From: Cohnella candidum
Lineage (GTDB): Bacteria > Bacillota > Bacilli > Paenibacillales > Paenibacillaceae
DNA length: 64,000 nt
Assembly (NCBI RefSeq): GCF_003713065.1
Contig: NZ_CP033433.1
Coordinates: 4,613,501 to 4,677,500 of the forward strand
Reading direction: 5' to 3'
A program made the position numbers and the translations under genes. The stretch's first letter is position 1. Every line of letters starts with the position of its first letter. The notes under the pieces are model-generated. The model ran no database searches, was not told the DNA's origin, and saw nothing but the letters and a program-made list of their open reading frames with translations. Positions 1 to 7,833 of the stretch are shown in pieces.

Positions 1-911
1 TACTGGGTGCGAAGCAGTTCGACCGGGCGGAGCTGGACCGGTTGTTCGCGGCTTCGAAGGAGATGGAGGGCGTCGTCGCGGCAGGCGGGGACAAGCGGCT
101 GTCTGGACGGATCATGACGACGTTGTTCTTCGAAGCGAGCACGCGTACGCGGCTGTCGTTCGAGTCGGCGATGAACCGGTTGGGCGGCAGCGTCATCGGG
201 ACGGAGAACGCCGCACAATTCTCGTCGGCGATCAAGGGCGAGACGCTCGAAGACACCATTCGGATCATCACCGGTTACAGCGACGTCATCGTCATGCGGC
301 ATACCGAGATCGGCGCGGCCAAGCGTGCGGCTAAGGTCGCCGGCATTCCGGTCATAAACGCCGGGGACGGCGCGGGCGAGCACCCCACGCAGGCGCTGTT
401 GGACGCATACACCATCCAGAAGGAGTTCGGCCGCATCGACGGGCTCAAAATCGCGATGGTCGGCGATCTCACGTACGGACGGACGGTCCACTCTCTCAGC
501 TACATTTTAGCGAATTACCAAGACGTCATGGTGTACTACATCGCGCCGGAAAACGTGCAAATTCCGAGCTACGTGAAGCAGTACATGGATGAGAAGGGTA
601 TAAGATATCAAGAGACCAACGATCTGAACGCGGTGGCCGGCTCGGTCGACGTCGTGTATCAGACTCGAATCCAGAAGGAACGTTTTCCGTCGGTTGAGGA
701 GTATGAGAAAGCCGCGGGCAAATACATCATCGACGCGGCGTTGATGGACCGCATGCGCAAGGAGGCCATCGTGCTTCACCCGCTGCCGCGCGCCGGCGAG
801 ATTACGGAGGAAGTGGACGCGGATCCGAGGGCGGCGTACTTCCGCCAGGCGCACAACGGATTGTACATTCGAATGGCGCTCATCGCCAAGTGTCTCAATA
901 TGGCGGACTGA
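1..911 (+). CDS. pyrB: Aspartate carbamoyltransferase, 5' end cut off
   Basis: Condenses carbamoyl phosphate with aspartate in pyrimidine synthesis. The frame is open from base 3, so the true start lies upstream of the window; only about 13 codons precede the first possible internal start at 42, so the protein is nearly complete (a little over 300 residues, normal for the catalytic chain). The carbamoyl-phosphate signature STRTRLSFESAM is present, followed by the GETLEDTIR, HPTQALLD and HPLPR segments typical of the catalytic chain. The sequence resembles the E. coli-type chain more than the B. subtilis one. It is followed by smpB rather than by pyrC or carA, so it may be a stand-alone copy outside the main pyr operon. 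The family call is secure; the operon context is unknown because of the edge. Confidence 0.93.
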   Translation, partial: LGAKQFDRAELDRLFAASKEMEGVVAAGGDKRLSGRIMTTLFFEASTRTRLSFESAMNRLGGSVIGTENAAQFSSAIKGETLEDTIRIITGYSDVIVMRHTEIGAAKRAAKVAGIPVINAGDGAGEHPTQALLDAYTIQKEFGRIDGLKIAMVGDLTYGRTVHSLSYILANYQDVMVYYIAPENVQIPSYVKQYMDEKGIRYQETNDLNAVAGSVDVVYQTRIQKERFPSVEEYEKAAGKYIIDAALMDRMRKEAIVLHPLPRAGEITEEVDADPRAAYFRQAHNGLYIRMALIAKCLNMAD

Positions 912-921
912 CGGCGGGGCG

Positions 922-930
922 TGCTATAAT
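922..930 (+). promoter_or_regulatory. Extended -10 promoter of smpB
   Basis: A TGC-TATAAT extended -10 element lies 48 bases before smpB, just after the pyrB stop. No good -35 element is visible. The same TGC-TATAAT motif precedes ssrA, so both parts of the trans-translation system appear to use extended -10 promoters. Confidence 0.5.
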
Positions 931-977
931 GGGTGTCCGGCGGCATTTTCGGGAATAGGGGAAGAAGGTGAAGGAAA

Positions 978-1463
978 ATGGGCAGCAAAAACAAAGACCA
1001 GTTCGACAAACCGCTCGCGCAAAACAAAAAAGCGTCCCATGACTACTTCATCGAGGAAACCTTCGAAGCCGGCATGGTGCTGACGGGCACCGAGATCAAG
1101 TCGCTCCGGCGGGCCCGGGCGAACATCAACGACGCTTTCGCGACGATCCGCAACGGCGAGATGTTCATCCACAACATGCACATCAGTCCGTTCGAGGAAG
1201 GCAACCGTGCCAACGGCGATCCGACGCGCGCCCGCAAGCTTCTGTTGCACAAACAGCAGATTCATAAGCTGCTCGGCTTCGTTAAGCGGGAAGGCTACAC
1301 GATCGTGCCGCTCAAGGTGTACACGCGCAATGGTTACGCCAAGCTTCTGATCGGCCTGGGCAAAGGCAAGAAGCAGTTCGACAAGCGTGCCGACGCCGCC
1401 AAGAAAGACGTGCAGCGCGACATTCAGCGGATTCTTCGGGAGAAGCAAAAGGTCAGTTTTTAA
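978..1463 (+). CDS. smpB: SsrA-binding protein SmpB
   Basis: Binds tmRNA and brings it to stalled ribosomes for trans-translation. The 161-residue length is normal. Recognisable segments are the early [17 protein letters not shown] stretch, GTEIKSLR, and the basic C-terminal tail beginning [10 protein letters not shown], which enters the mRNA channel. A GAAGAAGGTGAAGG stretch supplies the ribosome binding site for the ATG. It sits directly upstream of the tmRNA gene, a frequent arrangement in Firmicutes, which supports both calls. Confidence 0.97.
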   Translation: MGSKNKDQFDKPLAQNKKASHDYFIEETFEAGMVLTGTEIKSLRRARANINDAFATIRNGEMFIHNMHISPFEEGNRANGDPTRARKLLLHKQQIHKLLGFVKREGYTIVPLKVYTRNGYAKLLIGLGKGKKQFDKRADAAKKDVQRDIQRILREKQKVSF

Positions 1464-1534
1464 GCTGCGTTGGTTGTTGGTTTGGCGTTTGGCAAGGTTA
1501 CCAGCAACATCACGGGGTATTTTCAAGCTCCGTG

Positions 1535-1543
1535 TGCTATAAT
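1535..1543 (+). promoter_or_regulatory. Extended -10 promoter of ssrA
   Basis: TGC-TATAAT lies about 90 bases before the mature 5' end of tmRNA. The gap implies a 5' leader removed by RNase P. No convincing -35 is seen. Confidence 0.5.
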
Positions 1544-1633
1544 GAATTTAGTTAGTCATGCTCCATAGCTGCCGTCTGGAATGGCAGCGCCCTTGGATTG
1601 CACCGCTGGTGGGCGGTTCGCGCAATCACTTTC

Positions 1634-1997
1634 GGGGGCGTTTATGGATTCGACGGGGACAGTTCGAGCATGGGTAGCGGGTAGTAGGGCTGCGCCTGCT
1701 TTAACAACGCGGAAAGCCTATTAAACGGCAACAAACAACCTTCTCTGGCTCTGGCCGCCTAATAACGGTCACCAGGCTCTAACTCTCCATCGCCCATGTG
1801 GCGGGATTAGGGCTCAACTTTAGTGGGATACGCTGTCTAGTCTCCGCCTGGGGCTAGCTGAAGAAGATAATCAGGCTGACCCAACGCAAAGCCGGTTCCG
1901 GGGCGTTGCTCGGGTGACATCAAAACTGGGACTACACCCGTAGAAGCCTATGTGGCGTTGTTTTCGGACAGGGGTTCAACTCCCCTCGCCTCCACCA
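1634..1997 (+). ncRNA. ssrA: tmRNA
   Basis: Transfer-messenger RNA that rescues stalled ribosomes. The 5' end GGGGGCG pairs with CGCCTCC at 1987-1993 to form the acceptor stem, and the encoded CCA follows as ACCA at 1994-1997. The T arm is AGGGG-TTCAACT-CCCCT. The tag reading frame ends at 1759 followed by tandem TAA stops (1760-1765) and encodes a peptide ending NKQPSLALAA, a typical degradation tag. The resume codon could be GCG at 1709 or GGC at 1727; I could not decide. Length of 364 nt is usual. SmpB is encoded just upstream. Confidence 0.96.
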
Positions 1998-2002
1998 TCA
2001 AG

Positions 2003-2031
2003 AAAGCCGACCGCGTGAGGTCGGCTTTTTT
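2003..2031 (+). terminator. Intrinsic terminator of ssrA
   Basis: A 10-bp stem AAAGCCGACC / GGTCGGCTTT with a six-base loop, followed by a T run. A near-identical hairpin terminates the minus-strand operon at 13516-13543. Confidence 0.9.
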
Positions 2032-2037
2032 GTATGA

Positions 2038-2290
2038 AGCGAGGGGTTGAACCTGTACGAAAGAGGACAGTAGGGTTCGTTCCGCGCGCAAGACTGCAAA
2101 GCAGTCTGAGCACGGCATCTGATTCTACCGCTAAGGTTGTCATCGTCGAATAAGTTTCGTCAGCAATTTCAATAAAAGAAGTCAGATACCCCCGCGCCGA
2201 GTAGATAAGCGACCCAAGAAACCGACATGAAATAGTCGGGTTCGTATGGGGAGCATTGAGAAGTCTTGATCTAATCTTCGGAGGTGACAC
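2038..2290 (+). ncRNA. Candidate structured RNA (HEARO/omega-like) before an HNH gene
   Basis: This stretch has no convincing ORF but many complementary segments: GAACC-TGT (2049-2056) with ACA...GGTTC (2067-2078); a perfect AGACTGC/GCAGTCT hairpin (2091-2107); a long-range pairing of ATCTGATTC (2117-2125) with GAAGTCAGAT (2178-2187); and a hairpin at 2220-2242. It abuts the start of an IshB-like PLMP/HNH protein. Established knowledge: IscB/IsrB genes are preceded by structured guide RNAs formerly called HEARO. That this is one is inference; I did not recognise the covariance model. The ATGA at 2034-2037 could be the insertion boundary. Confidence 0.4.
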
Positions 2291-2293
2291 ACC

Positions 2294-2737
2294 ATGATCA
2301 CAGTTCTCAATGTGGACGGCCAAAACCTCACCCCTTGTTTGCCTCACCGGGCCGAACGGGAAGTGAACCGAGCCCGTGCCGTCTGGATCGACGAGCGGAC
2401 CATCCAATTACTCTACAACCCATTTGTTTTCCAACAATATCGAAAAGCCGCCTTAAAACGGGATCATTACACTTGTTTGTGGTGCGGACTGCCTGCATCG
2501 ACGGTAGATCACATTGTTCCCTCCAGCAAAGGCGGGTCCGATCATCCTCGAAACTTGCTTGCTGCATGCAGCGATTGCAACTCGAAACGAGGTAACCGCT
2601 CGGCGTACGCCTGCCTTAAGGAGAAATTTCTTTCTGTTCCGAATGTAATGAAGCTCGGTTACCGCATTATTAAAGCAACATACAGTCATACGGGTAAAGT
2701 TCTAGGCCTGAGGATGAAGGCGTTCATCCTCCGTTAG
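2294..2737 (+). CDS. Small PLMP-like/HNH endonuclease (IshB-like)
   Basis: A 147-residue protein. Residues 1-35 (NVDGQNLTPCLPHRAEREV) resemble the RRXRR/PLMP domain found at the N terminus of IscB proteins. Residues 58-100 are an HNH domain: CLWCG, the DHIVPSSKGGSDHPRNLLAAC core and a closing CSDC zinc pair. No RuvC segment is present, so the architecture fits the IshB group described as small relatives of IscB. GGAGGTGA at 2280-2287 is a strong ribosome binding site six bases before the ATG. A palindrome AGGATGA/TCATCCT lies at the 3' end (2711-2730). It sits alone between ssrA and an unrelated SDR gene, a usual landing place for mobile DNA. Activity is unknown. Confidence 0.75.
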   Translation: MITVLNVDGQNLTPCLPHRAEREVNRARAVWIDERTIQLLYNPFVFQQYRKAALKRDHYTCLWCGLPASTVDHIVPSSKGGSDHPRNLLAACSDCNSKRGNRSAYACLKEKFLSVPNVMKLGYRIIKATYSHTGKVLGLRMKAFILR

Positions 2738-2754
2738 GAAAGGAGAGGGCAGGT

Positions 2755-2783
2755 TTGTAAAGGCCGGTCAGGAAAACTATAAT
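2755..2783 (+). promoter_or_regulatory. Sigma-A-type promoter of the SDR gene
   Basis: TTGTAA at 2755-2760 and TATAAT at 2778-2783 with a 17-base spacer, 40 bases before the SDR start. Confidence 0.65.
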
Positions 2784-2822
2784 GGGTGGCAAGTATCGTA
2801 TTCAACCAAGGGGGCTATCCGA

Positions 2823-3539
2823 ATGTCATTGAAAGGAAAGCGCGTCATTGTGGTGGGAGGTACTTCAGGTATCGGTCTGTCGACTGCGAAGGCATTTCTG
2901 GAGGAAGGGGCTCAGGTGGTTATTGCCAGCCGTTCCTCCGCCAAGCTCTCGGAAGCGAAACAGACGCTTGGCGGGAATGTCGAGACGTATGAGCTGGATT
3001 TTCGGAGCGAGGAGAACGCCGCGTCACTTTTCAAAAAGGTCGGCGAGTTCGATCACTTGGTGATTACGGCGGGCGAAGGCGCAATGGGCGATTTCCGCGA
3101 ATTGCCGGTTGATCAGGCGCAAACCGCTTTTAACAGCAAGTTCTGGGGCCAGTATATGACGGTTAAAGCAGCGCTGCCCTATTTGAACAAAGAAGGGTCG
3201 ATCTCCTTGACTTCCGGCGTTTACGGCAAACGGCCCGCGAAAGGTGCATCCACTCTAGCCGCAATCAATTCGGCATTGGAAGGTTTAATGCGCGGATTGG
3301 CGGTCGACCTTGCACCGATTCGGGTAAACGTAGTTTCTCCCGGAATCGTGGATACGCCTGTCTACGCGGGTATGCCGGAGGAACATCGGAAATCCATGTT
3401 CAACGCGATCGCGAGCCAGTTGCCTGTGGGACGGGTCGCGCAGCCGGAAGATATTGCGGAAGCTTATGTTTATCTTGCGAAAAACGGATTCACCACCGGT
3501 ACCGTTATCCTGATCGAGGGCGGGGCGCTTCTGTCCTAG
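2823..3539 (+). CDS. Atypical SDR-family oxidoreductase
   Basis: A 238-residue short-chain dehydrogenase fold. The dinucleotide motif GGTSGIG (12-18) and the AIRVN-type region (APIRVNVVSPGIVDTP) are clear. The catalytic serine may be S131 (SLTSG), but the YxxxK motif expected before ALEGL reads LAAIN (145-149), so the usual tyrosine and lysine are both missing. It may belong to a divergent SDR subgroup with another mechanism or a non-catalytic role. ATG is preceded by AAGGGGG. It is transcribed alone from its own promoter and ends at a shared terminator. Substrate unknown. Confidence 0.85.
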   Translation: MSLKGKRVIVVGGTSGIGLSTAKAFLEEGAQVVIASRSSAKLSEAKQTLGGNVETYELDFRSEENAASLFKKVGEFDHLVITAGEGAMGDFRELPVDQAQTAFNSKFWGQYMTVKAALPYLNKEGSISLTSGVYGKRPAKGASTLAAINSALEGLMRGLAVDLAPIRVNVVSPGIVDTPVYAGMPEEHRKSMFNAIASQLPVGRVAQPEDIAEAYVYLAKNGFTTGTVILIEGGALLS

Positions 3540-3575
3540 ACTCCTTATGAAATATCTTACGAGTTAAACGGCTAA

Positions 3576-3611
3576 GGCCATGAACTTCTATGTGAATAGA
3601 GCTTCATGGCC
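3576..3611. terminator. Bidirectional terminator between convergent genes
   Basis: GGCCATGAA (3576-3584) pairs with TTCATGGCC (3603-3611), followed by a T-rich stretch. It overlaps the last codons of the convergent minus-strand membrane protein gene. Confidence 0.6.
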
Positions 3612-4109
3612 ATTCTTTTCTGCATTTACCAGAAGATGAAATAGAAAGACCCATATCGACTGAACCAAGAGGTAGATCATGAAGGAGATTCCAAGCCAAT
3701 AACCGTCGGTATAGTGAAATACCCCCGCCAGCACGGCAGTCCATTCGAAAACCACCGAAACCAACGCCCAAGAAAGAATGTACAATGGAGCCAATTTGGT
3801 TTTCCTTTTAATCGGATCGTAAAGGTAAAAGAATAAATAACTGTAGGGACCATACATCAACAACGCAGGAATATCCGCAAAATCGAATGCGGATGTGTCA
3901 TTGGTGTCGTAAAAGCTGAATGCGATCGAACCTATGTAGTGGTCTGCCAACGCTCCGAATGTCACTCCGCATAGAAAGAAAATAGCGGAAAGTTTTCTTG
4001 GGAAGCGCGGAGGAACTTTATAAATAATGAAGAGCCCGAGGCACAATCCCGCAATCACATACCACTCATTGGCATTAAAATGAGTGTCATATACTTTTAT
4101 GGCCGTCAA
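3588..4109 (-). CDS. CBO0543-family-like membrane protein
   Basis: A 173-residue protein with about five hydrophobic segments. The NEWYVIAGL start region and the VPPRFPRKLS motif near residue 32 resemble the CBO0543 family of small membrane proteins of unknown function. Start is a TTG whose first bases overlap the TGA of the upstream gene (TTGA overlap), with an AGAGGGA ribosome binding site, so the two are translationally coupled. No catalytic residues can be proposed. Confidence 0.65.
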   Translation of the reverse strand: MTAIKVYDTHFNANEWYVIAGLCLGLFIIYKVPPRFPRKLSAIFFLCGVTFGALADHYIGSIAFSFYDTNDTSAFDFADIPALLMYGPYSYLFFYLYDPIKRKTKLAPLYILSWALVSVVFEWTAVLAGVFHYTDGYWLGISFMIYLLVQSIWVFLFHLLVNAEKNGHEALFT

Positions 4110-4582
4110 GCATGTCCCTCTTTCCTTTGGTCAAACCGCTTGTACCAGGACGTTAAACCCCAAAGAATTACGAATAAACCCAGATAACCTATTCCTATTA
4201 CGGGCCATACGAAGGAGTAATGATACGAAATAATTTTGAAACGGTTTAGGGCCCAGTCGAATAGGGTTAGTCCAACCCAAATGACGATGGGGATGCCCCA
4301 CTGCGGTTTTCTTCCATCTGGAGTTTGCAGAGCATTCAAGGCCAGCAGGATGAAAAGCGGAACGGTAATGACTCGATATACCGTCGCCGCAAGCAAAGCG
4401 GTGCCGTTCTTTGGAATGCTTATGTAATGAAAGTTTAGATCGAGTATGGTGTAAGAAGTTGCGGTAAGGCTTAGTACAATACCGTACAAAAAGACAACAT
4501 CCAGAATAGACAGCCTTTTTGGCGTGATGGCGAATAAAATGATGGTTAACCAGGCGATAAAAACACATACGACTAATGGCAT
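4106..4582 (-). CDS. Small polytopic membrane protein
   Basis: About 158 residues from the ATG at 4582, which has GGGGA at good spacing; a GTG at 4600 is an alternative start. Five hydrophobic segments and an early TPKR motif suggest a relative of its downstream partner, with which it overlaps by four bases. The pair probably forms a membrane complex (inference). Function unknown. Confidence 0.6.
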   Translation of the reverse strand: MPLVVCVFIAWLTIILFAITPKRLSILDVVFLYGIVLSLTATSYTILDLNFHYISIPKNGTALLAATVYRVITVPLFILLALNALQTPDGRKPQWGIPIVIWVGLTLFDWALNRFKIISYHYSFVWPVIGIGYLGLFVILWGLTSWYKRFDQRKEGHA

Positions 4583-4701
4583 TTCACAAATCCCCGTCAC
4601 TTCATATTGTGAACCTTCTTTTCGTTCATTATTGCCCTAAAAACCCCCCCTATTCGTGTACAGCTTCGAGGATCCGGACGGCCACATGTGATGAAATTTC
4701 A

Positions 4702-4731
4702 AAACTCTGACCTTGGGGTCAGAGTTTTTTT
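4702..4731. terminator. Terminator downstream of the TetR gene
   Basis: An 11-bp stem AAACTCTGACC / GGTCAGAGTTT with a TTGG loop; flanked by T runs on both strands, so it can work in either direction. It ends the minus-strand TetR transcript. Confidence 0.8.
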
Positions 4732-4744
4732 ATTGCGCTATCGC

Positions 4745-5368
4745 TCATTCATCCTTCGACAACACGAAAGTTCTGTAAAGCTGCTCCAGCATCGTATCCG
4801 GCGAGTAGCCGCGAATGTCCCGCTGGAATATATACGAGTCGCTGCTTAGTGCGGTGAGCAACATGTCGGCGCGAAAAACGCTATCTGGGGGTGACTGATC
4901 CACTCCGCTAGCGGCCATCTCATCATACAGCCCAACAAGCAGCTTGTGCAGTTCATGGTAAATGGGGCCGCGCGCACGGCGGTCCTTCGGCCGGCCGGAC
5001 GTTACGGATTCCTCGACTCCGGTCAGCAACTGCAATTTCTTCTCTCGAAAAGCCAAGAATAAACGCAGGATGCCTCTCAACCGCAGATACGGAGGTTCCG
5101 GCTGATTTTGCTCCAAATATGCTTCCATATCCTCAAACAGAAGATCGACATGATCTTTAATCAGGTCCTGACAAAGCTCGCTTTTATTGCGATAGCGGCG
5201 ATAAAGCGTACCCGGGCCGAGCTGCGCTTCCGCGGCAATCTGATTCATGCTGACCTGCTCGACGCCATACTGCTCGAACAATCGGATGGCGGCGTTCAGG
5301 ATACGTTGCCGATTTTCCGCGGCATCCCGGCGTTCCGCACGGGAAGGGGGGATCTCTGCCTTGCTCAT
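4745..5368 (-). CDS. TetR/AcrR-family repressor
   Basis: 207 residues. The N-terminal helix-turn-helix (about 21-65, with the MNQIAAEAQLGPGTLYRRYR recognition region) is typical of TetR; the C-terminal ligand domain is not assignable. AAAGGAAG precedes the ATG. It is divergent from the hydrolase/MFS operon, and two copies of a CGGAGA-nn-TCTCCG palindrome lie in the shared region, one filling the spacer of the operon promoter. It very likely represses both transcripts until a drug-like ligand binds. Confidence 0.9.
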   Translation of the reverse strand: MSKAEIPPSRAERRDAAENRQRILNAAIRLFEQYGVEQVSMNQIAAEAQLGPGTLYRRYRNKSELCQDLIKDHVDLLFEDMEAYLEQNQPEPPYLRLRGILRLFLAFREKKLQLLTGVEESVTSGRPKDRRARGPIYHELHKLLVGLYDEMAASGVDQSPPDSVFRADMLLTALSSDSYIFQRDIRGYSPDTMLEQLYRTFVLSKDE

Positions 5369-5405
5369 GATTTCCAGCTTCCTTTCCGTCCATCATTCTC
5401 TGCCA

Positions 5406-5452
5406 TTGACAAGCGGAGAATTCTCCGTTTATATAAAGAGGAGAGGTCTCCG
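5406..5452 (+). promoter_or_regulatory. Promoter with two TetR-type operators
   Basis: TTGACA at 5406-5411 and TATATA near 5430-5435. The perfect palindrome CGGAGAATTCTCCG (5414-5427) occupies the spacer; a second copy AGGAGAGGTCTCCG (5439-5452) lies 25 bases downstream. Repressor binding at the first would block RNA polymerase directly. Confidence 0.75.
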
Positions 5453-5488
5453 CTTCATCCTAACATGCGACAGAGGAGTGTTCAACCT

Positions 5489-6067
5489 ATGACAAGTAAG
5501 CTTCCAAACACGGCTCTCCTGGTGATGGACCTGCAGAACGGCATCGTGTCTCGGTTCGCTGACAAGCCGGAGGCGCTGCTTCCGTTCCGGCAAGCGATCG
5601 AGGTCGCGCGCAGCCGCGGCATCCAGATCATCTATGTCCGCGTCGCTTTTCGCGAAGGTTATCCGGAAGTCAGCCCGAACAACAAGTTTTTTGGGGCGGT
5701 CACTCAACGGCCTCAAGGCATGACGGAATCGGACGAGGCGACGCAAATTCACGACTCGGTGAAGCCGCAACCGGGTGATGTGCTTGTAACGAAGCGCCGC
5801 ATAAGCGCCTTTGCCGGCAGTGACCTGGAAGTCATTCTCCGCGCTCGCGGGATCAGCAAACTTGTGCTGACCGGCATCTCAACGAGCGGAGTGGTATTGT
5901 CGACGCTTCGGGAAGCGGCGGATAAGGATTTCGAACTCCAGGTGCTCTCGGATGCGTGTCTTGACGCCGATCCCGAGGTGCACAACGTGCTCATGGAGAA
6001 AGTGTTCCCCCGTCAGGCCGACGTGATGACGGCGGGGGCTTGGATTGAAAGCTTGAACGAAGCATGA
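5489..6067 (+). CDS. Isochorismatase-like hydrolase without the catalytic Cys
   Basis: 192 residues from the ATG at 5489, which has GAGGAG at good spacing; the open frame extends further upstream but that part is the regulatory region. D14 (VMDLQNG) and K102 (TKRRISAF) of the family triad are present. At the nucleophile position the motif reads TGISTSGVV, giving Gly134 where cysteine hydrolases have Cys. True isochorismatases also lack the Cys, so hydrolysis of a vinyl-ether or another substrate is possible. It overlaps the MFS gene by four bases and is controlled by the divergent TetR. Confidence 0.85.
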   Translation: MTSKLPNTALLVMDLQNGIVSRFADKPEALLPFRQAIEVARSRGIQIIYVRVAFREGYPEVSPNNKFFGAVTQRPQGMTESDEATQIHDSVKPQPGDVLVTKRRISAFAGSDLEVILRARGISKLVLTGISTSGVVLSTLREAADKDFELQVLSDACLDADPEVHNVLMEKVFPRQADVMTAGAWIESLNEA

Positions 6068-7272
6068 TGAAATGGAAACGAACCTTATGGATTTTATGGA
6101 CCTCTAATTTCATCGCGGTGGCAGGGGTGAGTTTGATCATCCCTTTCTTGCCGTTGTATATCGAAGAGCTTGGCGTTCATCAACTGAGAGATATCAATCT
6201 ATGGTCCGGATGGATCTTTGCCGCGCAATCCGTGACCGCTGTCATTTTCCAGCCTTTATGGGGAGCGATGGCGGACAAATACGGGCGCAAAGTGATGCTT
6301 TTGAGGGCCGGAATTGGCATGGCCGTCATGACCATCCTTATGGGTTTTGTAGACGCGCCTTGGCAATTGCTTGTCTTAAGGCTGATCAACGGCGTTTTTT
6401 CCGGGTTTATCTCGATGTCCATTTCTTTGCAGGCGTCGGTCACCCCGAATGAACATGCCGGAAAGGCTTTGGGCACCTTGCAGACAGGTCAAATGGCCGG
6501 AAGCTTGATCGGACCTTTGATCGGGGGCATTTTGGCTGAAGCCGTCGGTTTCCGTTATGTATTCGTCTTGACGGGGGCGCTTCTGCTTGCGGCAAGTATC
6601 GTCGTGATGGTCTTCGTGGACAAAGGAGCTCCTCTGCGATCCAAAGAGAAAGAAAGTTCACGCGGAGCGGGCAATTGGCGATTGATGGCTCCGCTCATTC
6701 CCGTATTCGTCGCCACCATGGTCACCCAAATCGGGATGATGTCCATTCAACCGATTTTGTCGATCTATACGAAATTGCTTTACCATGGCGTCCATCTTGA
6801 ATTCATCGCGGGACTGGTCGTCTCCGTGACCGGCGTCGCCAATTTGATCGGGTCTCCCTTGCTCGGGCGGTTCGGGGATCGCGTCGGTCAGCGGAAGATC
6901 CTCATTTTCTCGCTGGTGATGTCGGGCTTGACCTTTATACCGCAGGCTTTAACCCACAATATCAACGTGCTTCTGATCGGCCGATTTCTGCTCGGGTTGT
7001 TTGTCGGCGGGATGCTGCCGTCTCTCAACGTTCTCGTAAAGAAGCTGGCTCCGCAGGAAGTTCAAGCCCGGGCATTCGGTTTGAATTCTTCTTCCCAATT
7101 TCTCGGTAACATGATCGGCCCGCTCTTAGGCAGTACGGTGTCTGCGATGTTCGACATCCATTACGTTTTCTATATCACCATGGGCGTTCTTTTCGCGAAT
7201 GCCTTGATGTTGCTCTTCAATCGCAAGTTAGAGCAAACGATCGCGGCTAAACAAATGAAAACTCCCCTTTAA
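6064..7272 (+). CDS. MFS multidrug-type efflux transporter
   Basis: 402 residues, about 12 membrane segments, of the DHA1 drug:H+ antiporter type. Motif A GAMADKYGRK is at residues about 68-77 and its half-repeat equivalent GRFGDRVGQRK is near 275. It resembles MdtG/NorA-like pumps. The ATG overlaps the stop of the hydrolase gene (ATGATGA); the second ATG at 6067 is an equally possible start. Cotranscription with a hydrolase under a TetR repressor suggests export or detoxification of a small aromatic compound (inference). Confidence 0.9.
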   Translation: MMKWKRTLWILWTSNFIAVAGVSLIIPFLPLYIEELGVHQLRDINLWSGWIFAAQSVTAVIFQPLWGAMADKYGRKVMLLRAGIGMAVMTILMGFVDAPWQLLVLRLINGVFSGFISMSISLQASVTPNEHAGKALGTLQTGQMAGSLIGPLIGGILAEAVGFRYVFVLTGALLLAASIVVMVFVDKGAPLRSKEKESSRGAGNWRLMAPLIPVFVATMVTQIGMMSIQPILSIYTKLLYHGVHLEFIAGLVVSVTGVANLIGSPLLGRFGDRVGQRKILIFSLVMSGLTFIPQALTHNINVLLIGRFLLGLFVGGMLPSLNVLVKKLAPQEVQARAFGLNSSSQFLGNMIGPLLGSTVSAMFDIHYVFYITMGVLFANALMLLFNRKLEQTIAAKQMKTPL

Positions 7273-7297
7273 GTAGTCGCGCCTACTTAAAGGGGAG
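7262..7297. terminator. 15-bp hairpin between MFS gene and mscL
   Basis: CTCCCCTTTAAGTAG pairs perfectly with CTACTTAAAGGGGAG around a six-base loop. The MFS stop codon lies inside the left arm. On the minus strand a short T stretch follows, fitting termination of mscL. Confidence 0.75.
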
Positions 7298-7309
7298 AAT
7301 CACGTCGGT

Positions 7310-7687
7310 TTATTGCTTTTGTTTCAACAAGTCCCTAATTTCCGTCAGCAGAATTTCTTCTTTAGAAGGAGCGGCCGGTGCCGGCGGCTTATTTTCTTCT
7401 TTTCTCTTGAACTTCGTGATGAGTTTAATGAATAAGAAAATGGAAAAAGCGACGATTAAGAAATCAATGACCGTCTGGAGAAAGGTGCCGTAATTCAAGA
7501 CAGCGTCGCCGTACTTGAAGTGAAGGCCATTCAGGTCAACGCCTCCGATAAGCAAACCGATAATGGGCGTGATGAGATCATTGACTAAAGAAGTCACGAT
7601 TTTTCCGAATGCGGCACCGATGATAACCCCGATCGCCAGGTCAAGAACATTGCCTTTCAGCGCAAAAGCCTTAAACTCTTTCCACAT
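7310..7687 (-). CDS. mscL: Large-conductance mechanosensitive channel MscL
   Basis: Homopentameric emergency valve opened by membrane tension. 125 residues from the ATG at 7687. The first helix has [20 protein letters not shown], the hallmark of MscL, and the second membrane segment plus the cytoplasmic C-terminal helix (IRDLLKQKQ) follow. The open frame starts earlier, but the upstream TTG lies within the AAGGAG ribosome binding site, so the ATG is preferred. Stand-alone gene. Confidence 0.96.
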   Translation of the reverse strand: MWKEFKAFALKGNVLDLAIGVIIGAAFGKIVTSLVNDLITPIIGLLIGGVDLNGLHFKYGDAVLNYGTFLQTVIDFLIVAFSIFLFIKLITKFKRKEENKPPAPAAPSKEEILLTEIRDLLKQKQ

Positions 7688-7833
7688 AGGATGAATCTCC
7701 TTCAAGTGAGGTAAGGGTCATTTCGTTCCCATTACTCAAAGCATTATAAAGACACGACTTGCAAAATACAATCGAAATCCGTTTTCATGAAAAATAAGCC
7801 GCAAAACCCGTGTTAATTTGAGCGACCATCACC

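Noticed and set aside
1634..2737. Prophage or integrative element in ssrA
   Set aside because: No integrase and no direct copy of the ssrA 3' end; only one HNH gene and an inverted near-copy are seen.
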